64,000 bases of DNA from Alloascoidea africana (Eukaryota > Ascomycota > Alloascoideomycetes > Alloascoideales > Alloascoideaceae): NCBI GenBank assembly GCA_030581615.1, contig JAKTTT010000028.1, positions 1-64,000 on the forward strand. Direction: 5' to 3'. The notes below the pieces were generated by a model. That model saw nothing but the letters and a program-made list of their open reading frames with translations. It was not told the DNA's origin and did no database searches. Numbering within the stretch: position 1 is the first letter of the stretch; each line of letters begins with the position of its first letter. A program made the position numbers and the translations under genes. This document shows, piece after piece, positions 9,986 to 23,316 of this stretch.

Positions 9986-10698
9986 TTGTGATGGACGAGT
10001 TTCTGATGATGGCGTGGTAACAGTTAAGCTTGTGGTAGAAAGTATCTACACGTTACAAGGTCAAATAAATCATAAAAAGGTGCACTCTATGGTACGCCCT
10101 AATATTGCCTGTTCCAAGCCATGACATTCTTCTTTCATTTTTCTACTTACGTCAGAGTTCAAACGGAAAACAGGTTCTTTTTCGGCGTGCTTTCTTGTGA
10201 CATTTCTGTCAATGCTTGTCGCAGCATTCCATCATGCATCATCTCAAACATCATTGATACCATTCTACGTCTCACTCTTGCCACCACTAATAGCAATAGC
10301 TTTTTGGAAAAAAACTGGTTATGCATGGACATTGAAGATCAGAGCTAGTTTTGGCTCGGTTGTCTAAATTTATGCTTCCTTTAAAATGTTTGATCCAACT
10401 AGTTGTGCTATTGACAGAATGTAGTTCAGTTCCCAAGTTCCTGGAATTGGAAAAAAGCAAACTTCTCAATTTACAAATGACCAAAAGATTTAAAGGTAGA
10501 TACTATATAGCTTCTAATAGGAAAACTAGAGGATGATAGACATGCTGAAATTTAATCCATCTTTCCATGAAACCTGCTCAGCAATTGCATTTCCTATTTT
10601 TCTTGGTTAGCTCTATCATTGAAAAGTTTAGATCTGATCAATTATGCCTGTTTGAGGTAAGGGTGAACATCAATGAATACAAGATGTCCAGCCACTTT
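9986..10698. other. Intergenic region upstream of the coiled-coil gene
   Basis: A 713-bp stretch between the start of the coiled-coil gene and the stop of UBX4. Short frames here have no recognisable similarity and I see no RNA gene. Confidence 0.5.
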
Positions 10699-12432
10699 CT
10701 ATTTCTTTCCGATCTTTAGCCATTTAGGAACTTTTTTCAAGACCTTTGTTTCAATGTGAGCATTGCTTGATCCAGGCTGGTTCACTATGTTATTCATTAC
10801 AGGTGGCACTTTGGATTTAGACGATCTTCGTTCTTCTTGGATCAGTTCCCTTGGCTGTCTATCCAAAGTAACATCTTCTGCTTCCGATATATCTTTCGCT
10901 TTGGAGAGAAACTCATCTTTCAAAATAGCCTGGGATGATGAAGCTTTCATGTTATCATCCTTCCAGTTGAAGGTCAGTAAAGTGCGAGTAGAGAATCCAT
11001 TATCGTCTACAAGAGTGCCAGCTAAGTTTGTGAGTGCAACTCTGGGGGACGTTAATTGGAGAACAAAGTCATTCTCGGTGTTTCTTAAAGCCGATTTTAC
11101 GAATGAATAGAGATCACCAACTACAATCTTTGTTAGACACCGTCAACGTTTTCCCCTCTTCTGCCATACATACCTGTTTCATTGGGCTTAAATGTTGCCT
11201 CAAGAAAGCTCTGGTCAGGAAATCTGATCCGTATGTCACACTTATCGAATACGGTTAGCAATTGAAAAATTTAAAGTAGGCACTGATTTTGCATGCATAC
11301 TTTTGATACATGTTGCTTTTTATCCAGTTTCGCTTTCTCTCTTAATCCTTTTGTAACTAAAGGACCATTACTGTTGGCTCTTGATGATAGAATGTTTTGA
11401 TACGTTTTTGCTTGTGCAATGGTCATATTGTAAACTTCATCGTCGTCATCATCTAAACATTTCAGGCACAAGACTGTTAGGCAAGAGATATCCAAAAAAA
11501 AGTAACCTCACTATCCATCATACCTCGATTGCCTTGCCTTGATGCTGGCGTGGCGCGATAAACTTGAATTTGTCGTGCATCAGCTGGTTGTTCGATAGTT
11601 GGAGTGGAGAGCTGTGGCCCAGGGCTGATAGACTTTGTAACTTTCTTCAATTCGTTTGGTTCTTCTGTCTTTAGACTCGGATTAGTTTCTATGCTTTTCA
11701 GATTATCATCTCGTCTTTCAGCAGTAGTTGGCGCTTGTGGAGTTGTTCCAAACAATTCAGTGTAAGTTTGTAAAACATCATTGAAAAACATCTTTGACCT
11801 TTCAAATCGGACACGTAAGACACTGCTTGTGCCGCCATTTATCCCAAACGAACTTAAAGAATGATTAAGGCTGCTCAATTCTTTGACGATCGAATTAATA
11901 GTTTGAACAACTGGTTGTTCATAGAATAGCTTATCGCTTCCTTGTACTTCGACTGCCCTGGCAGTCAGGTTTAGCACTCCTCTACTCTTGGTTTCAAAAT
12001 GTTGTAAAATAGACCATATCGAGGTTGATGATGGAAAGTTATCCACTAGCAAGTTAGCTGGGATAGAAGAGGGAATGACGTTGGCTCCTATAACCTGGAG
12101 CTTGATCGCCACCAGCTTGCCATTATCCTGCTTTTTCCTCTTTGCTTTAACAATCTCCAGCTTGGCGCCCTGAGGTAAGTTTGCTAACCGTATAGGCAAT
12201 GAAAGATCGAGCAGTGAGTTTGAGTGCCTTAAAAAATGGTTAAAATTCAATTAAAGGTCAGTAGTAAAGCCACTTTGAACTCCTAAACATCGCCATACTT
12301 TAGAGCGAATTGAGTCGCGTCACCAAGCTTGAAAGTTGCAACTGATCTTTGCAGTACATCAATCAGAGCTGTCCCTGGAGTGACTTTAACCTTGACGCTT
12401 CGAAGCCCGTAGGTGACATGGACCTGTGACAT
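10699..12432 (-). CDS. UBX4: UBX-domain protein Ubx4 (ASPL/TUG family), five exons
   Basis: Cofactor of the AAA ATPase Cdc48/p97. Exons: 12432-12299, 12227-11524, 11452-11301, 11240-11174, 11120-10699, giving 492 aa with phases that close exactly. The N-terminus (MSQVHVTYGLRSVKVKVTPG ... LDLSLPIRLANLPQGAKLE) is the TUG-type ubiquitin-like domain. A helical DDDDEVYNMTIAQAKTYQNI segment matches DEEDYELTVEQAKKYQKM of yeast Ubx4. The UBX domain begins at CDIRIRFPDQSFLEATFKPN, and the end VPKWLKIGKK matches VPKWMKLSKK. Acceptors of introns 1 and 3 are AAG. In intron 2 the donor could be GTATGA (used here) or GTGAGG a few bases later; both keep frame. A CACGTG lies 66 bp before the ATG. Confidence 0.9.
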
Positions 12433-13854
12433 TGTGGTCGTTGGCAGATTGGCAAGATTAGTGCCTTCTTGGATACTCAAGCTCACTTGAACATAGTCAC
12501 GTGGACATGTTGGAGGAGCCAAGATTTCTGCTTTCTTCTTGAGCCGGCTTTTGGCGATTCCCAGGAATAGTTCAGTGGAGATCTTTGAATAAACTCTGTC
12601 TGTATTCAGGATTTGTTCCAAGCGACTCCCTAATGTATGTTAAACTGATCTGTGCCTATACATCTAGTAGTCTGATTCTGTTTGTGGTGTCTGGTGATTC
12701 GTATAGAGTTCAACCGCGATCTTTGAAATGCGCTGGTTTTTGTCAATTGTTAAGTAATGTACATAGAGCGAGCCATTGGTGTTCAAACCTTTCATTGCTT
12801 CTAGTTAATTCTTGATTCCATCACTTTTGACTGATGCACCAGCATGCTTCCTGGCCTAGTAAGTAAAGATTCTAACAGACATTATCTCAAGACATCGAGT
12901 TTCCTACAAGTCTAAAAATGTGGAGTGACTTTACGAGATACAGATATAGATGCAAATAATAGAGAAAAGAACCTCGTGTCCTCGAAGTATTTCAGTCTAT
13001 GATTTTTGGAGCATGTACCTGACCTTTGGAGAAATTCCTCACTCAAAGCCAAGGAAATGATTACATACACTAGTTATTGGGACAAAGAAGTACCAACTAG
13101 TACCAATGCTATCAATTGGCGGGCAAAATTAGTACACAGACAGGTTCTTGTAGACACGAATAAAACTAGTGATCCAATCCATGCGAAAACAAGAAACTGT
13201 TCCAGAATGTTGAAATTCAGCAATTGTGGTGCCAAGCGAGCATTCAAAGACTTCAACCCACATTGCAAACCTGCATCTCAGCGAGTTCTGTGGAAATTAA
13301 ATGTTCTAATTGTCTCGTCGGTCTCCACCTGAATTCTGTTAAACTGTTAGAATAATCCCTAAAATGTGTCCTGAAGATGAGTTCGAGGAGGACGGATGTT
13401 TGTGAAGTTTACCGGTCTTTCCAGGACGGTGCTAACAGCCAGCAAGAACGAGACAGCGCTCTAGTTTGAGTCTGTAGAGCTGGAACAAGATTGTTTGTTC
13501 TGAGATCAATACTAGACGTATTTGTTGTGTAGCATATTGGTTGGAGCCAGATTCGCTACGTGTAGAACTTGGTCTAGTGACTGTGATCGTTAAGCCGAGG
13601 TCTAAATTACAGCTCATGTTCAAGAAAAGCACTTCATAAGCTTGCCTGGGCAGAATCTGAACTCGCCAGGGACACCATTAGCGTAGAGCTGTTTACCATA
13701 GTAACTTAGAAACAGAGACAATTGTAATTCACATAATAGAAAAGTGGGTACTCTGCTGCGGGCAATTCTCTGTCGGGTATGTTGTAAAAGTCGTAGCGTT
13801 CTGCTACCGTCAGAGCACTCTCACTCCTGATTGCAATCCTCAAACCCACACAAA
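12433..13854. other. Divergent intergenic region UBX4 / CWH43 (1.4 kb)
   Basis: Holds the promoters of both flanking genes. The sequence GTCACGTGGAC (12496-12506), a CACGTG E-box, lies near UBX4. A frame at about 13006-13332 begins only at a TTG and has no recognisable similarity, so I do not call it. Confidence 0.5.
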
Positions 13855-16800
13855 ATGGTGGACCCAATAAGCTCTCCATCCCAAAGTGGCACGCTATCGC
13901 TCAAAGTATGACTTTCAGGATCATCTGTTTAAGACCAAGCCTGACCAATCGGCATTTTTCATAGATTAATGCGGCCTGGGTTTCGTATGCCCACACCGTC
14001 TGCGCGCTATCAGCTTTTTTCACTGCTTTGATTGTTGGCTGCTGCTTGCACTATGAGAAGATCGTTCGTAATGCCTGGTTTGGCTATCCAGATGAGTGGT
14101 GAGTGCCTTTAACTTGTTCTTCTACAGCTGATTGTGTTGTCTGGTTCTTTTTTGCTGACTCCATCCGGGATTTTGCATCTCAAAAGGTTTCCAAGTGTTT
14201 CGGCGACAATTGGTGACAGATACCCAGAACGCTCCCTCTTCCAGATTCTAATAGCAGTCACCTCAGGCCCTCGGTTTCTGCTGGTCTTCTTGACATACTT
14301 CATAACGTCCCATGTGCGTCAAGGCTCGTCTTTACCGCTTGCGCTGCTGTTAATAGGTACCCTAAGAACTTTCACCTGTGGTGGATGGGTATACATTACC
14401 TCAACAGACGACCATGACTGGCACGACATTTTCATGATCAGCTACATCATTTTGACTCTTCCTTGGGATATCTTGGTTGTACTGACAAGCCAAAAGGGAA
14501 GCAGCTCTAAAAAGTACAGAACTATTCTTGCATCTACGTTTTTTGGTACCATTGTACCTCTTATTTATTGGTTCATCCAACACAAAGTTCATAGGCGCCC
14601 AGGAGCATACACAACCTATGCGTTTTTTGAATGGTCTCTAATTCTACTGGATGTTCTATTTGATTCAGTATCAGCCCTGGATTTTAGTGGCCTGTCTGTA
14701 TCTATCTCAGGTACTGGATTCAACTCCGTTGTTGCCGAGAGTGATTCTTCACATAACGCCTCAGTGGGGACAGCAAGGGCAGAGGCCACCACAAATGTGC
14801 CAGCACAAACGTCTCTGAAACTGGTTGATATCTATTCATTGACGAGACTTTTGGTCATAGTGGTCAATTCCTACATGTTCTGGACTGTAGTCACTGCTAT
14901 TCCTCTTCTTCTCTGGTATTTCCCACTTTGGTACATGGGAATATCTGGCTATGAAGTAGTGATTGTCGTATATGCAGCTCCAATACTACTAGGCGTGCCT
15001 TTTCTTCGTTCATTTTTGCTCCGGTTTCCCCAGATTTCAAATCTCCTTGTCGTTGGGTTGGGTATTGGATCTTGGCTGGTCAAAGAGCCTAGCACAAGAC
15101 TTCTGGTTCTGACTGCCGGTGGTGGTTTTGCGACTATATCTCTAGCAACTTTATTCTACAACAATTCTTTGGTCGGTCCAAACCTGTCTCTCTTTAATGC
15201 AACTGGGTTTATTTTGGGACTGGCTCTTTCTTCTATTGGAAAATTTGGATTCTGGACTAATAACCCTATCTGGCCGATTATGCACGAAGAAAATGGTGGT
15301 TATAATCGAACTGGTCTAGCTATAGGAATAATTTCCGCTCTGCTTTCCACCAGACCTCAGTCTAAACCTTTTCCACAATTGCAATCTTCAGGTGACAAGA
15401 GCAAAGCAGGGGGAAGTGGTCTTTTGGCAGCATTTGGCTTGGGCGGCCTTTTATTTGGTCTGTTCTCCATGCTAACAGATTCGTCTACTATAATCACTTG
15501 GGTATGGTCTGGATATCCTGTAAGTGGTCCTACCCCTGTTCCTCACGGAGTGTTGACTATTGCTGCCATGCTTCTTGGTACTTATCTGGGCATAGTAAAA
15601 AGATCGGTCACTGGAAGCTTACAGTACTATCTGATCGGATGTACTGGAGCTTTAACGCTGTATCTCTTTGAAGGTTGGCTGGGCTACATTGGCGGTCTTG
15701 TCTTTACAGTTTATATCACTTCCATTGCCCCGGTAATATTGGGAAATGCAGGCCTGTACAACCCAGCGCTTTCGTTTGGTGTCGGATCAATTTTAATGAT
15801 ATTGCTTCTCCTTGGCCATGTTTGGGTGGTAGCTTATGCTTTTGTTCCAGGCGGACCATTGCTGCGTGAAAGAACTGATATCATTTTTGGAACCACTATG
15901 GCAACTATTGGAGCTGGTATATTCAATAATGTTCTTATTTCGTCAGCTTCTTTAGCTGGTACCAGCAACAAAAAGAAAGGTTTGACCCCTGTTTCACCAT
16001 CTTCTTTTGGAGTTGGAATTGTTCAAAGAATCGCTTCACAAACTGTGTACTTTATCACAGCTTTTCTTGCTTTGTCTGCTTCGATTGCAGTTTACCGCTA
16101 TCCTAAACAAGCGCCACAACCATATCACAAGGATGAAAAGATACTAACTGCTGGCATATGGACTATACATTTTGGTCTGGATAATGATATGTGGGCATCA
16201 GAGCATAGAATGCGCGATCTACTAAAAGACCTTGAGATTGATGTTATGGGCTTACTGGAATCTGATACTCAGCGTGTTATTATGGGCAACCGTGATCTTA
16301 CTCAACAGCTCGCTGAAGAATTAGGAATGTACGCAGACTTTGGCCCTGGACCTAATAAACATACCTGGGGAGCAGCATTGTTATCAAAATTCCCTATTGT
16401 AAACTCAACGCATCATTTACTTCCAAGTCCAGTTGGCGAATTAGCCCCAGCAATTCATGCTACTTTGGATGTCTATGGCACTTATGTGGACGTTGTTGTA
16501 TTCCACTCTGGACAAGAGGAAGATGTCGAAGATAGGAGACTCCAATCTTTAGGCGTTCGTGATATTATGGGATCTAGCGATAGGCCCATGATTCTTCTCA
16601 GTTATCTGGTTACAAAGCCTCTCCAAGGAAACTACAACAACTATGTTTCTGAAAAGTCGGGCATGTCCGATATCGACCCCTCCGATTGGGACCGATGGTG
16701 TCAGTACATCTTGTATAAGCACGTCAAAAGATACGGATATGCTAGAATAAGCAGGTCCACAATTACAGATACAGAAGTCCAGGTAGGCAAGTTTATGATT

Positions 16801-16956
16801 GACCCCGCTTTACATGGGTTTGGAGAAGCAAGTACGAACGAGCGAATTCCTGAAGAATCGGTTAAATCTCAATTGAGATTCCCCGATAAGTTTTATGGAG
16901 ATGGTGTTAGAGGGCATCGCTTCCATGTATTTGATGAGCCACGATATTTCGATTAA
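13855..16956 (+). CDS. CWH43: GPI-anchor lipid remodelling protein Cwh43, three exons
   Basis: Multi-pass ER protein that helps replace the diacylglycerol of GPI anchors with ceramide. Exons 13855-13905, 13965-14098 and 14187-16956 give 984 aa (yeast Cwh43: 953). The junction of exons 2 and 3 restores [20 protein letters not shown], typical of the family, with acceptor CAAAAG. Residues 1-700 hold an N-terminal Frag1/PGAP2-like section and many hydrophobic segments. From about residue 712 (TAGIWTIHFGLDNDMW ... DVMGLLESD) a C-terminal endonuclease/exonuclease/phosphatase-like domain follows, as expected for fungal Cwh43. The next gene beyond its 3' end is more than 6 kb away. Confidence 0.93.
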
Positions 16957-19900
16957 TTGTGAATCCTACATCTTTAGTGTACAAACTTGTTACTATGCTT
17001 TTTTTGTGTTGCTTTGCGAATCCGTGGAAAGATAATAACGAAAGAAGATAATAGAGTAGTTTCATGATTGAGTTATGTTTGAGAGTTGCTCAGGAACGGG
17101 GTTGGCGAGTTGTAGCTGTCTTCCTGAGAACTAGTAATTTGTATGTTTTTTTGGCTCTATATTCAAATAGCTAAACTAATTCTTTTTCTTTGTAATGTTG
17201 TCAAGTCAATTCTTACTGTAAGAGATTAAAAGATGTTAGTGGTCCGGTTAAGAAATGATTTCTTGAGAATGAGATACTCTTGAAAGCAAGGAGTACTACG
17301 AAATATCCAAGCGCGAAAAAGTTAAGAATAGGCAATCTGATGTATTCCCAGATGTTGAATGTGACTATTTCACATAACCTTATTCAAAGAAAAAATGATA
17401 AAGGAGGATATAAATGAAAGGCACTAGAGATCCTCCAAAGCACTAGAATAAATTGAAAAGCTCTACTGATTGATTCGTACAAGTAGTGATAATTCTTTTC
17501 ACAACTATCAATAGAGTGTTCTAAAATTCTGCTATCCACTCAACGTTTTACAAAAATGATTCTGTATGAAAACTTTATACGATACTCCTAAATTCTTCAT
17601 TTGCAATTTTTTTCTGTCGGAAAAGTGCTCTCTAATTCTACCTGAATCTTTTGCTTATTCTATAACCTAAAATTCTATTGTCAATTCAGATCTGGGTCTC
17701 AGAGTGGAAACCATGAAGGGGTTTACATTCGACAGTTTGGAATAAAATCGGATCATTTTGGTTACTGTTTCTGCTCCTTGTATAATGCCCAAATCATTCA
17801 AGGTCACTAGACCATCAAATACTCATAGATCTTACAGATAAGTGTATTTTGATATCGCACACTCAAATTTAAAAGACGTAGGTTGTTAAGTTTAGTTAGA
17901 AGCATAGATGGTTCTTATTTCTCCTATGTAGTAACGCGCGTTGATAAATGCTGGGAAAAAATAGTTGATTTAGCTCACAAACAAGCCAAGAGTATAGTCA
18001 AGGGCTTTTACTCTGCGTAACCGAACTAGATTATATGAGAATACAGTGGAGTTTTGTAAAAAAAAAGGCTATTCTACTCCTCAAAAACGGGAAGAGTGAA
18101 TAGATTATGCGTCAAAAAGCGGATGATAAATCTTTTTTAGGATAAGAAGCAAAACAAACGTGGGTACGAAATAGTGAATACTTACAAATATTACTGAAAC
18201 TCTCAAAAAATGTAATTTTGAGAGGGAGCTTTACTTCTTTAAGTGGTTAGCATCGACTTTAAGAGGACAAGGCTCAGGAAAATGGTATGAGTTTTGCTGT
18301 ATATAGCCTTTGTGTTGATGCACTTTTGTCCTGTATTCTCTCAAAGGCCATAACAACATGAAAAATTTTGGGACCTGCTTTTTGATTGAGTTGAAACAGT
18401 TACATAATTCCGGTGTAGCTTTCTTAGTTGTTTAGAACTTAAATATTGTTAGGTCCCGAGGAAGCTAGGGGTATGTGATTCACACATATAGTTGCTGAAT
18501 TGCTATAGAATAGGGATCTAACTACTTATATAGTTATAGATTGAGCTCACCCGGGGTGGATATCACTTAAGTCCTGACAAATATCACTCTTTGGCTTACC
18601 TTTACTATGAACAAGCAAGACTCGCACTGGTCTTATGAGAGTCACATATGAGTTGAAAGCCTCATTTAAAGTTTGTATCATTCGAAGCTTATTAACCTTA
18701 TTTTAGCTATCTGGTTCTTAATAGCAAAGAGAGTAATCTGCATCGATTATAACCATCAACACACACTAGGAAGTACCTTTCCTGAATGCAACTATACATT
18801 AGTCTCTTAATGATGCGCCACAGAGAAGAGCAAAATATTTAGCTTAAATGGTTATTAGGTCGGTTCGGCTACAAAAATTTACTTGAAACAGATGCTCTTT
18901 TCCCACTAACCCTTTGATTTTCAAACGAGCTATGAATTTTACGGATAAACCCAGGATCGGTGAGGCGCAGAAATATGAAGATACGACCTGCTTCTCTCCT
19001 GTGGGTAGTAAAGTATTTTCCGCTTTCAGAAGTAAGTAAGTATGCTTAGATTCTTAACTTGTTCATCGCGTGTATCATCTTATAACAGCATAGTTTACTC
19101 TAAAACAAAGCTTTCGTTTTTTTCATCTTCTCCTAAAAGGGACAGTGATTTTTTTTAACAATAAAGGCACTTACAGATATTTCCATACTGTTTTTTGGAA
19201 GATGAACTTCCTCTGTTTGCGAATGGAGTTAAACTTAATTTAACCTTGTTTTTCCTACACCAGGCCCATGCCGTGGCTGGTGCTTTTATCTATCACCTTC
19301 TAAATCTCAAAAAACCTAGAACTTCTGGGATTCTATATAACTAAAATTTTTATTTGGGGTTATGATAATGCATTACATACTTCCAAAAATGCCAGGTTCT
19401 GTAACCGTCTACTTAATGAAATAAGATGGAGAGAAGCATTGACGATTCTTTGTTTTATCTCAGTTATTAAGACCATGAAAAAGTTCTTACAAAATGATGG
19501 TGTTTTTCCATTTCTAATTTTGTCTTAGTCTTGAAACATGCGCCAATTTTTACCTAGATAAAAAAATAAGACTGTGGATAAATGCATTTTCAAACCGCCA
19601 ACACAATATTCGAACTTTGTATCTTCATCTTTAGGTGCAATACAAAGCATAAGAACATGGCAGAAAAAAGTTTAATGGATATCCAGTTGCGAATATCGAT
19701 CTGTATGCGAACATGCAGACGAAGCGAAGCTCAGATTAAAGTGCCCCCTTCCACTAGACCAATATTTACAACTGTAAACAACTGGACTACTGAATTTTGG
19801 AGTTTCAGACTTGCAATGATAAACAATTAAATGATAGAGGATTATTCTACGCAAAAATAAAACCAAAAGTATAAAGAAATAGATTATCAGAGCGCAAACA

Positions 19901-21388
19901 GCACATCCGAAAAACAGACTATATTGATCACTAAGTAGGTACGTTTACACTGATTGCCGCTGTACATTTGGCAGGGGATTATATCCTGGGCATGTAACTG
20001 TGGCGTACCGTAAATGTTTGTCCACGTTCTTGTACAGTGTGAAAAGGATTATACCGCTGAGACATTGTGCCCTTTCTTTTCTAGTTCATATGCCGATAAT
20101 AGATACAGATCGGTGCGCAACAACAAGCATTCAGCCTGACAATTGAAAACATAGATGAAAATCGTGGACGTGCATTATACATCTGATTCGATTATCATAC
20201 TCCAGCCAGACAGAGACACAGGCAAGGGCATTGGGTATGAGAGCTGGCGCTACCCAGCGAAATTAGCAATTCAAGGGTTCAGAATGTAGAATCGCAAGTA
20301 TGGGATTCTATATATTTGTAAGTTTTCATTAATCTCATAAATAGGCAACTTGTTGCTAGAATCAATCTCTTCCTCAAAGTCATGGAATAACAATGCCTTT
20401 TCTCAGAGTTCAGAAAATCTGATATTTTCTCCAGATATTTTAGTTCCATTGCTTTGCCACTCTTTTAGTCAAAATAGGGTATGCGCTCCTTTATTATTCT
20501 CCAAAGCCATCACTCAAAATCATTCCACCGTCATCATCCAGAAAAGCTGATGTTAAAGTTCTGGATTTGGGAATTTGGCATCCTATCTGAGAATCGTAAT
20601 GCTGTCAACATTTCAATATAATACAATGCTCTTTCACAACATACAGCTAGCATCTGATAGTGATCATGTGTAAGAAGTAGTTTTCTCTATTGAATAAATA
20701 ATTAGTCAGTGTTTTTCATTATTTTTATCATCATGTTACTATGTATGGAATGAGAGAGCAGTAAGATACTACCTGTCTTGGACAGAGCAACTCCCGATTG
20801 AGTTTCAACTTGTGTCAAGCCTTCAACTGAGATTTCAATTAAATACTGAATTCAGGTATGGCCTCTTTTTGTTTGTTTACACATCGGCCGTCAAACGATC
20901 CACTTAATTTTACCTAGTCAAAGACTTGTTTCAATCACATGGTCATGTCCCCAACCTGTGAGCATGTCAATATTCCAACTGTTTGATAAATTAAAAAGCC
21001 CGACCTCCATTCCACCCATTTCTTGTTTTAAGTACTGTTATGTGATAATTGTTGCGCCAAACGTTTCTCCATCTTTTCGATTTCTTCTGTTATTCCTGTT
21101 AAAATTATTCAATAATTTTTATTATCTTTGTAAATACGATTTACCTGTGTTTCTCTTTTTTGATGAGCTATGGAGAAGTCTTGATTGTGGAAGTCAACAG
21201 ATTTTTCATTTTTCCTATCGTTTCTTCCATTCCCTTAGTTGTCTCTTCCAAAGGTTTTCGAGCCATTTTGCCGATGGTGATATCATGTCGAATCTCACGG
21301 GCCCAGGGATCCCAGATACGCACACTATTGCAGCAGATTCGAAAAGAACAACAAACCTCTCACCTGGGAAAAAGTCTTTCAGGATTCT

Positions 21389-21610
21389 TTAGAGCCAGCT
21401 AGTTAGCGCAGTACCAATACAGTAAAGTGCATAGAACAGTCCCCATATTGACAATGTGCATAACGCCTCTGCATAAACAGTATGCTGTTGGACATATTGA
21501 TCCTGCTCAACTGATTTCTTAAGGCCTTGAAAATGCAAGTTGTCATGCCCTGGGGGTTTATTAATTAAGATTTTATTCATCGGAAAATATCTGGTTCGGG
21601 TACGTGGCAT
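21389..21610 (-). CDS. Possible small single-pass membrane protein (73 aa)
   Basis: An ATG-started frame of 73 codons. The first 45 residues are polar and basic; the last 25 or so (ALCTLSIWGLFYALYCIGTA) form one plausible membrane helix ending close to the C-terminus, as in tail-anchored or small organelle-complex proteins. I recognise no family. It lies alone inside the gene desert, so it may be chance. Confidence 0.25.
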   Translation of the reverse strand: MPRTRTRYFPMNKILINKPPGHDNLHFQGLKKSVEQDQYVQQHTVYAEALCTLSIWGLFYALYCIGTALTSWL

Positions 21611-21696
21611 ACTAAACCAATAGACAGGCCCCTAGAGGAAAGATTCTAGGCTGAACTAGGCAACTAGTTTTCAGGTAAAAATGGTATATTACGGGG

Positions 21697-21747
21697 TCCA
21701 ACTCGCTCGGGTTGGGCTTTTTTGGGACGAGAAAGAAGCGAGTTGGA
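21697..21747. other. 11-bp perfect inverted repeat (hairpin) in the desert
   Basis: Arms TCCAACTCGCT (21697-21707) and AGCGAGTTGGA (21737-21747) are perfectly complementary. The stem extends by three more positions if G-U pairs are allowed, and an inner CTCG/CGAG pair could stack. It is GC-richer than its surroundings. It could be part of a structured RNA or a terminal repeat; no partner copy was seen. Confidence 0.5.
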
Positions 21748-23316
21748 TCTGGCATATTGTTCCAGTCCCGCGTTCTGGACCATCATCACCACCGATACCG
21801 GCACATCCTTAACATGCCAAAAATACGTAATAATTGGAAATAAGGGCGTTATGTGTTAGCATGCTTTTGAGGGAGTTTACGGAACTGTTCATAAACCTCC
21901 TTTCCTAGGGCTTTCAAAGGTGTTTTATGTTAAATTTTTAGATGACATCAATTCTAACCCAATTTCATTTCCAACCTTGGAACAAGACTTGATTTAGCGA
22001 AATGGGTATGGAACTGAAGAAGACTTGGAGCGTCTGTTGCTCCTATGATCGATACGCTTGGGAGCTTTCAATTATTGTATTTTAGACAGACAGGCAAAGA
22101 TGTGCTGATGGCAGGTATTAAGTGGGACACTGTACTACGAAGACGCTTGGCTAGCCTAAAAATTTCCCATTGGGGAAAACTGAGGCCGCATTACTCGCGA
22201 TCATTAGGCTTGTTGGGGCAGCGGTTCACTCATCTCTTTGTAGCAGTGTACGTACTAATAAGGAGGGAAAAGCGCTTCAGATCTTTTCTATTTCGTTGCT
22301 TGGATCACCAAGAACAGGTTGGAAAGGTTGATGACCTATGCTGACAGTGGCGATCTATCCCTGCTTTATCCATCTCCGAATCTAGAAACAGGAATCAATC
22401 GACATCAACATTCTCCAAAGCGTAATGCTGTTTAATTTTGAATACTCAGGTTATGTCTCCATAGAAAGGGTCTTGTCAGAGACCCTACCGATGCCTGGTC
22501 ATGCTTTCAGTATATTTATCGGCTTTCAAAAACCCAAAGCGCTAATATTATAAGCGTGCTCTTCAGTCTACAAAGGGTGGCTTGAATGGTAATAGAAAAG
22601 GAAAAGAGCATGAGGTAGACAGCTGATCGACAAAGACTTCAAATTCAAAGGACCGAACTCGCCCATTTAGATAGTTGTCCTAGGAGTCCAACAAATGTCG
22701 TCGTTCTATTTTATAACTTTAATCTAAACCAGCTATATTTCATTTCAGGAAGGATCTACAGCAAATGGTATCTTCTGTATCTTTGGTTTTGCAAGGTTGG
22801 GGCTAAGGCTTGATAGTCTACAAACGCTTGCTCTATGATGCTGAGAATTAAAGAAAGTCAAATGAATTTTGGTTATATATTTTGATTATGTTCAAGATAA
22901 TACATTTTGCACAAGGCTGTTGTTATTCTTCAGAGCTACTTGTGAAAGCAAACAAATGAATTATGATACAGAATATCCAATTTGAAAAAAACAGAAAAAG
23001 ATGCAATTCAGGCTTTATGATGATGATAACGATAATGATGATGCACATTCACAACCATAGTGTATAGTAGTAGATAAATAAAAGGTTGAGAAAAAGGGGA
23101 GATAATAAACAGGTAAAAAAAGAAAGTGGGCAGCTTAGCCTCTTGTGATAATATTTTTTGGTGAGCTTCAAAATAATGGTATAGCAGAGTTAGTAATACG
23201 AATAACAGAGAGTGTTGAGAACTGAACGGTAAAAACAATGCAACTGAGAGTGATTCACAAAACCATAAAACAAAGTGTATTTGGGATTGACACGGAAACT
23301 TTGAACAGTCATTTCT

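Larger units (their letters stand above)
16957..23316. other. 6.4-kb gene desert between convergent genes
   Basis: No gene is recognisable on either strand between the CWH43 stop and the stop of the bHLH gene. The sequence is visibly A/T-rich with many short A and T runs. I looked for large inverted repeats as in Komagataella centromeres and saw none, and found no convincing point-centromere elements, tRNA or snRNA. It contains a hairpin at 21697-21747 and one possible small membrane-protein ORF at 21389-21610. Candidate uses: centromere, non-coding RNA locus, or the remains of lost genes. Confidence 0.6.

Noticed and set aside
13006-13332. 108-codon frame between UBX4 and CWH43
   Set aside because: It has only a TTG start at its beginning and no recognisable similarity.
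19880-20960. Point-centromere elements (ATCACATG at about 20,934; TCCGAAAAACAGA at about 19,908)
   Set aside because: Order and spacing do not fit CDEI-CDEII-CDEIII, and no A/T-rich element of the right length lies between them.
20958-21392. 144-codon plus-strand frame and minus-strand Lys/Glu-rich pieces in the same place
   Set aside because: Low-complexity, Phe- and Leu-rich composition from A/T-rich DNA on one strand and only short fragments on the other; no similarity recognised.
22045-22344. 99-codon plus-strand frame
   Set aside because: No recognisable domain and no supporting context.
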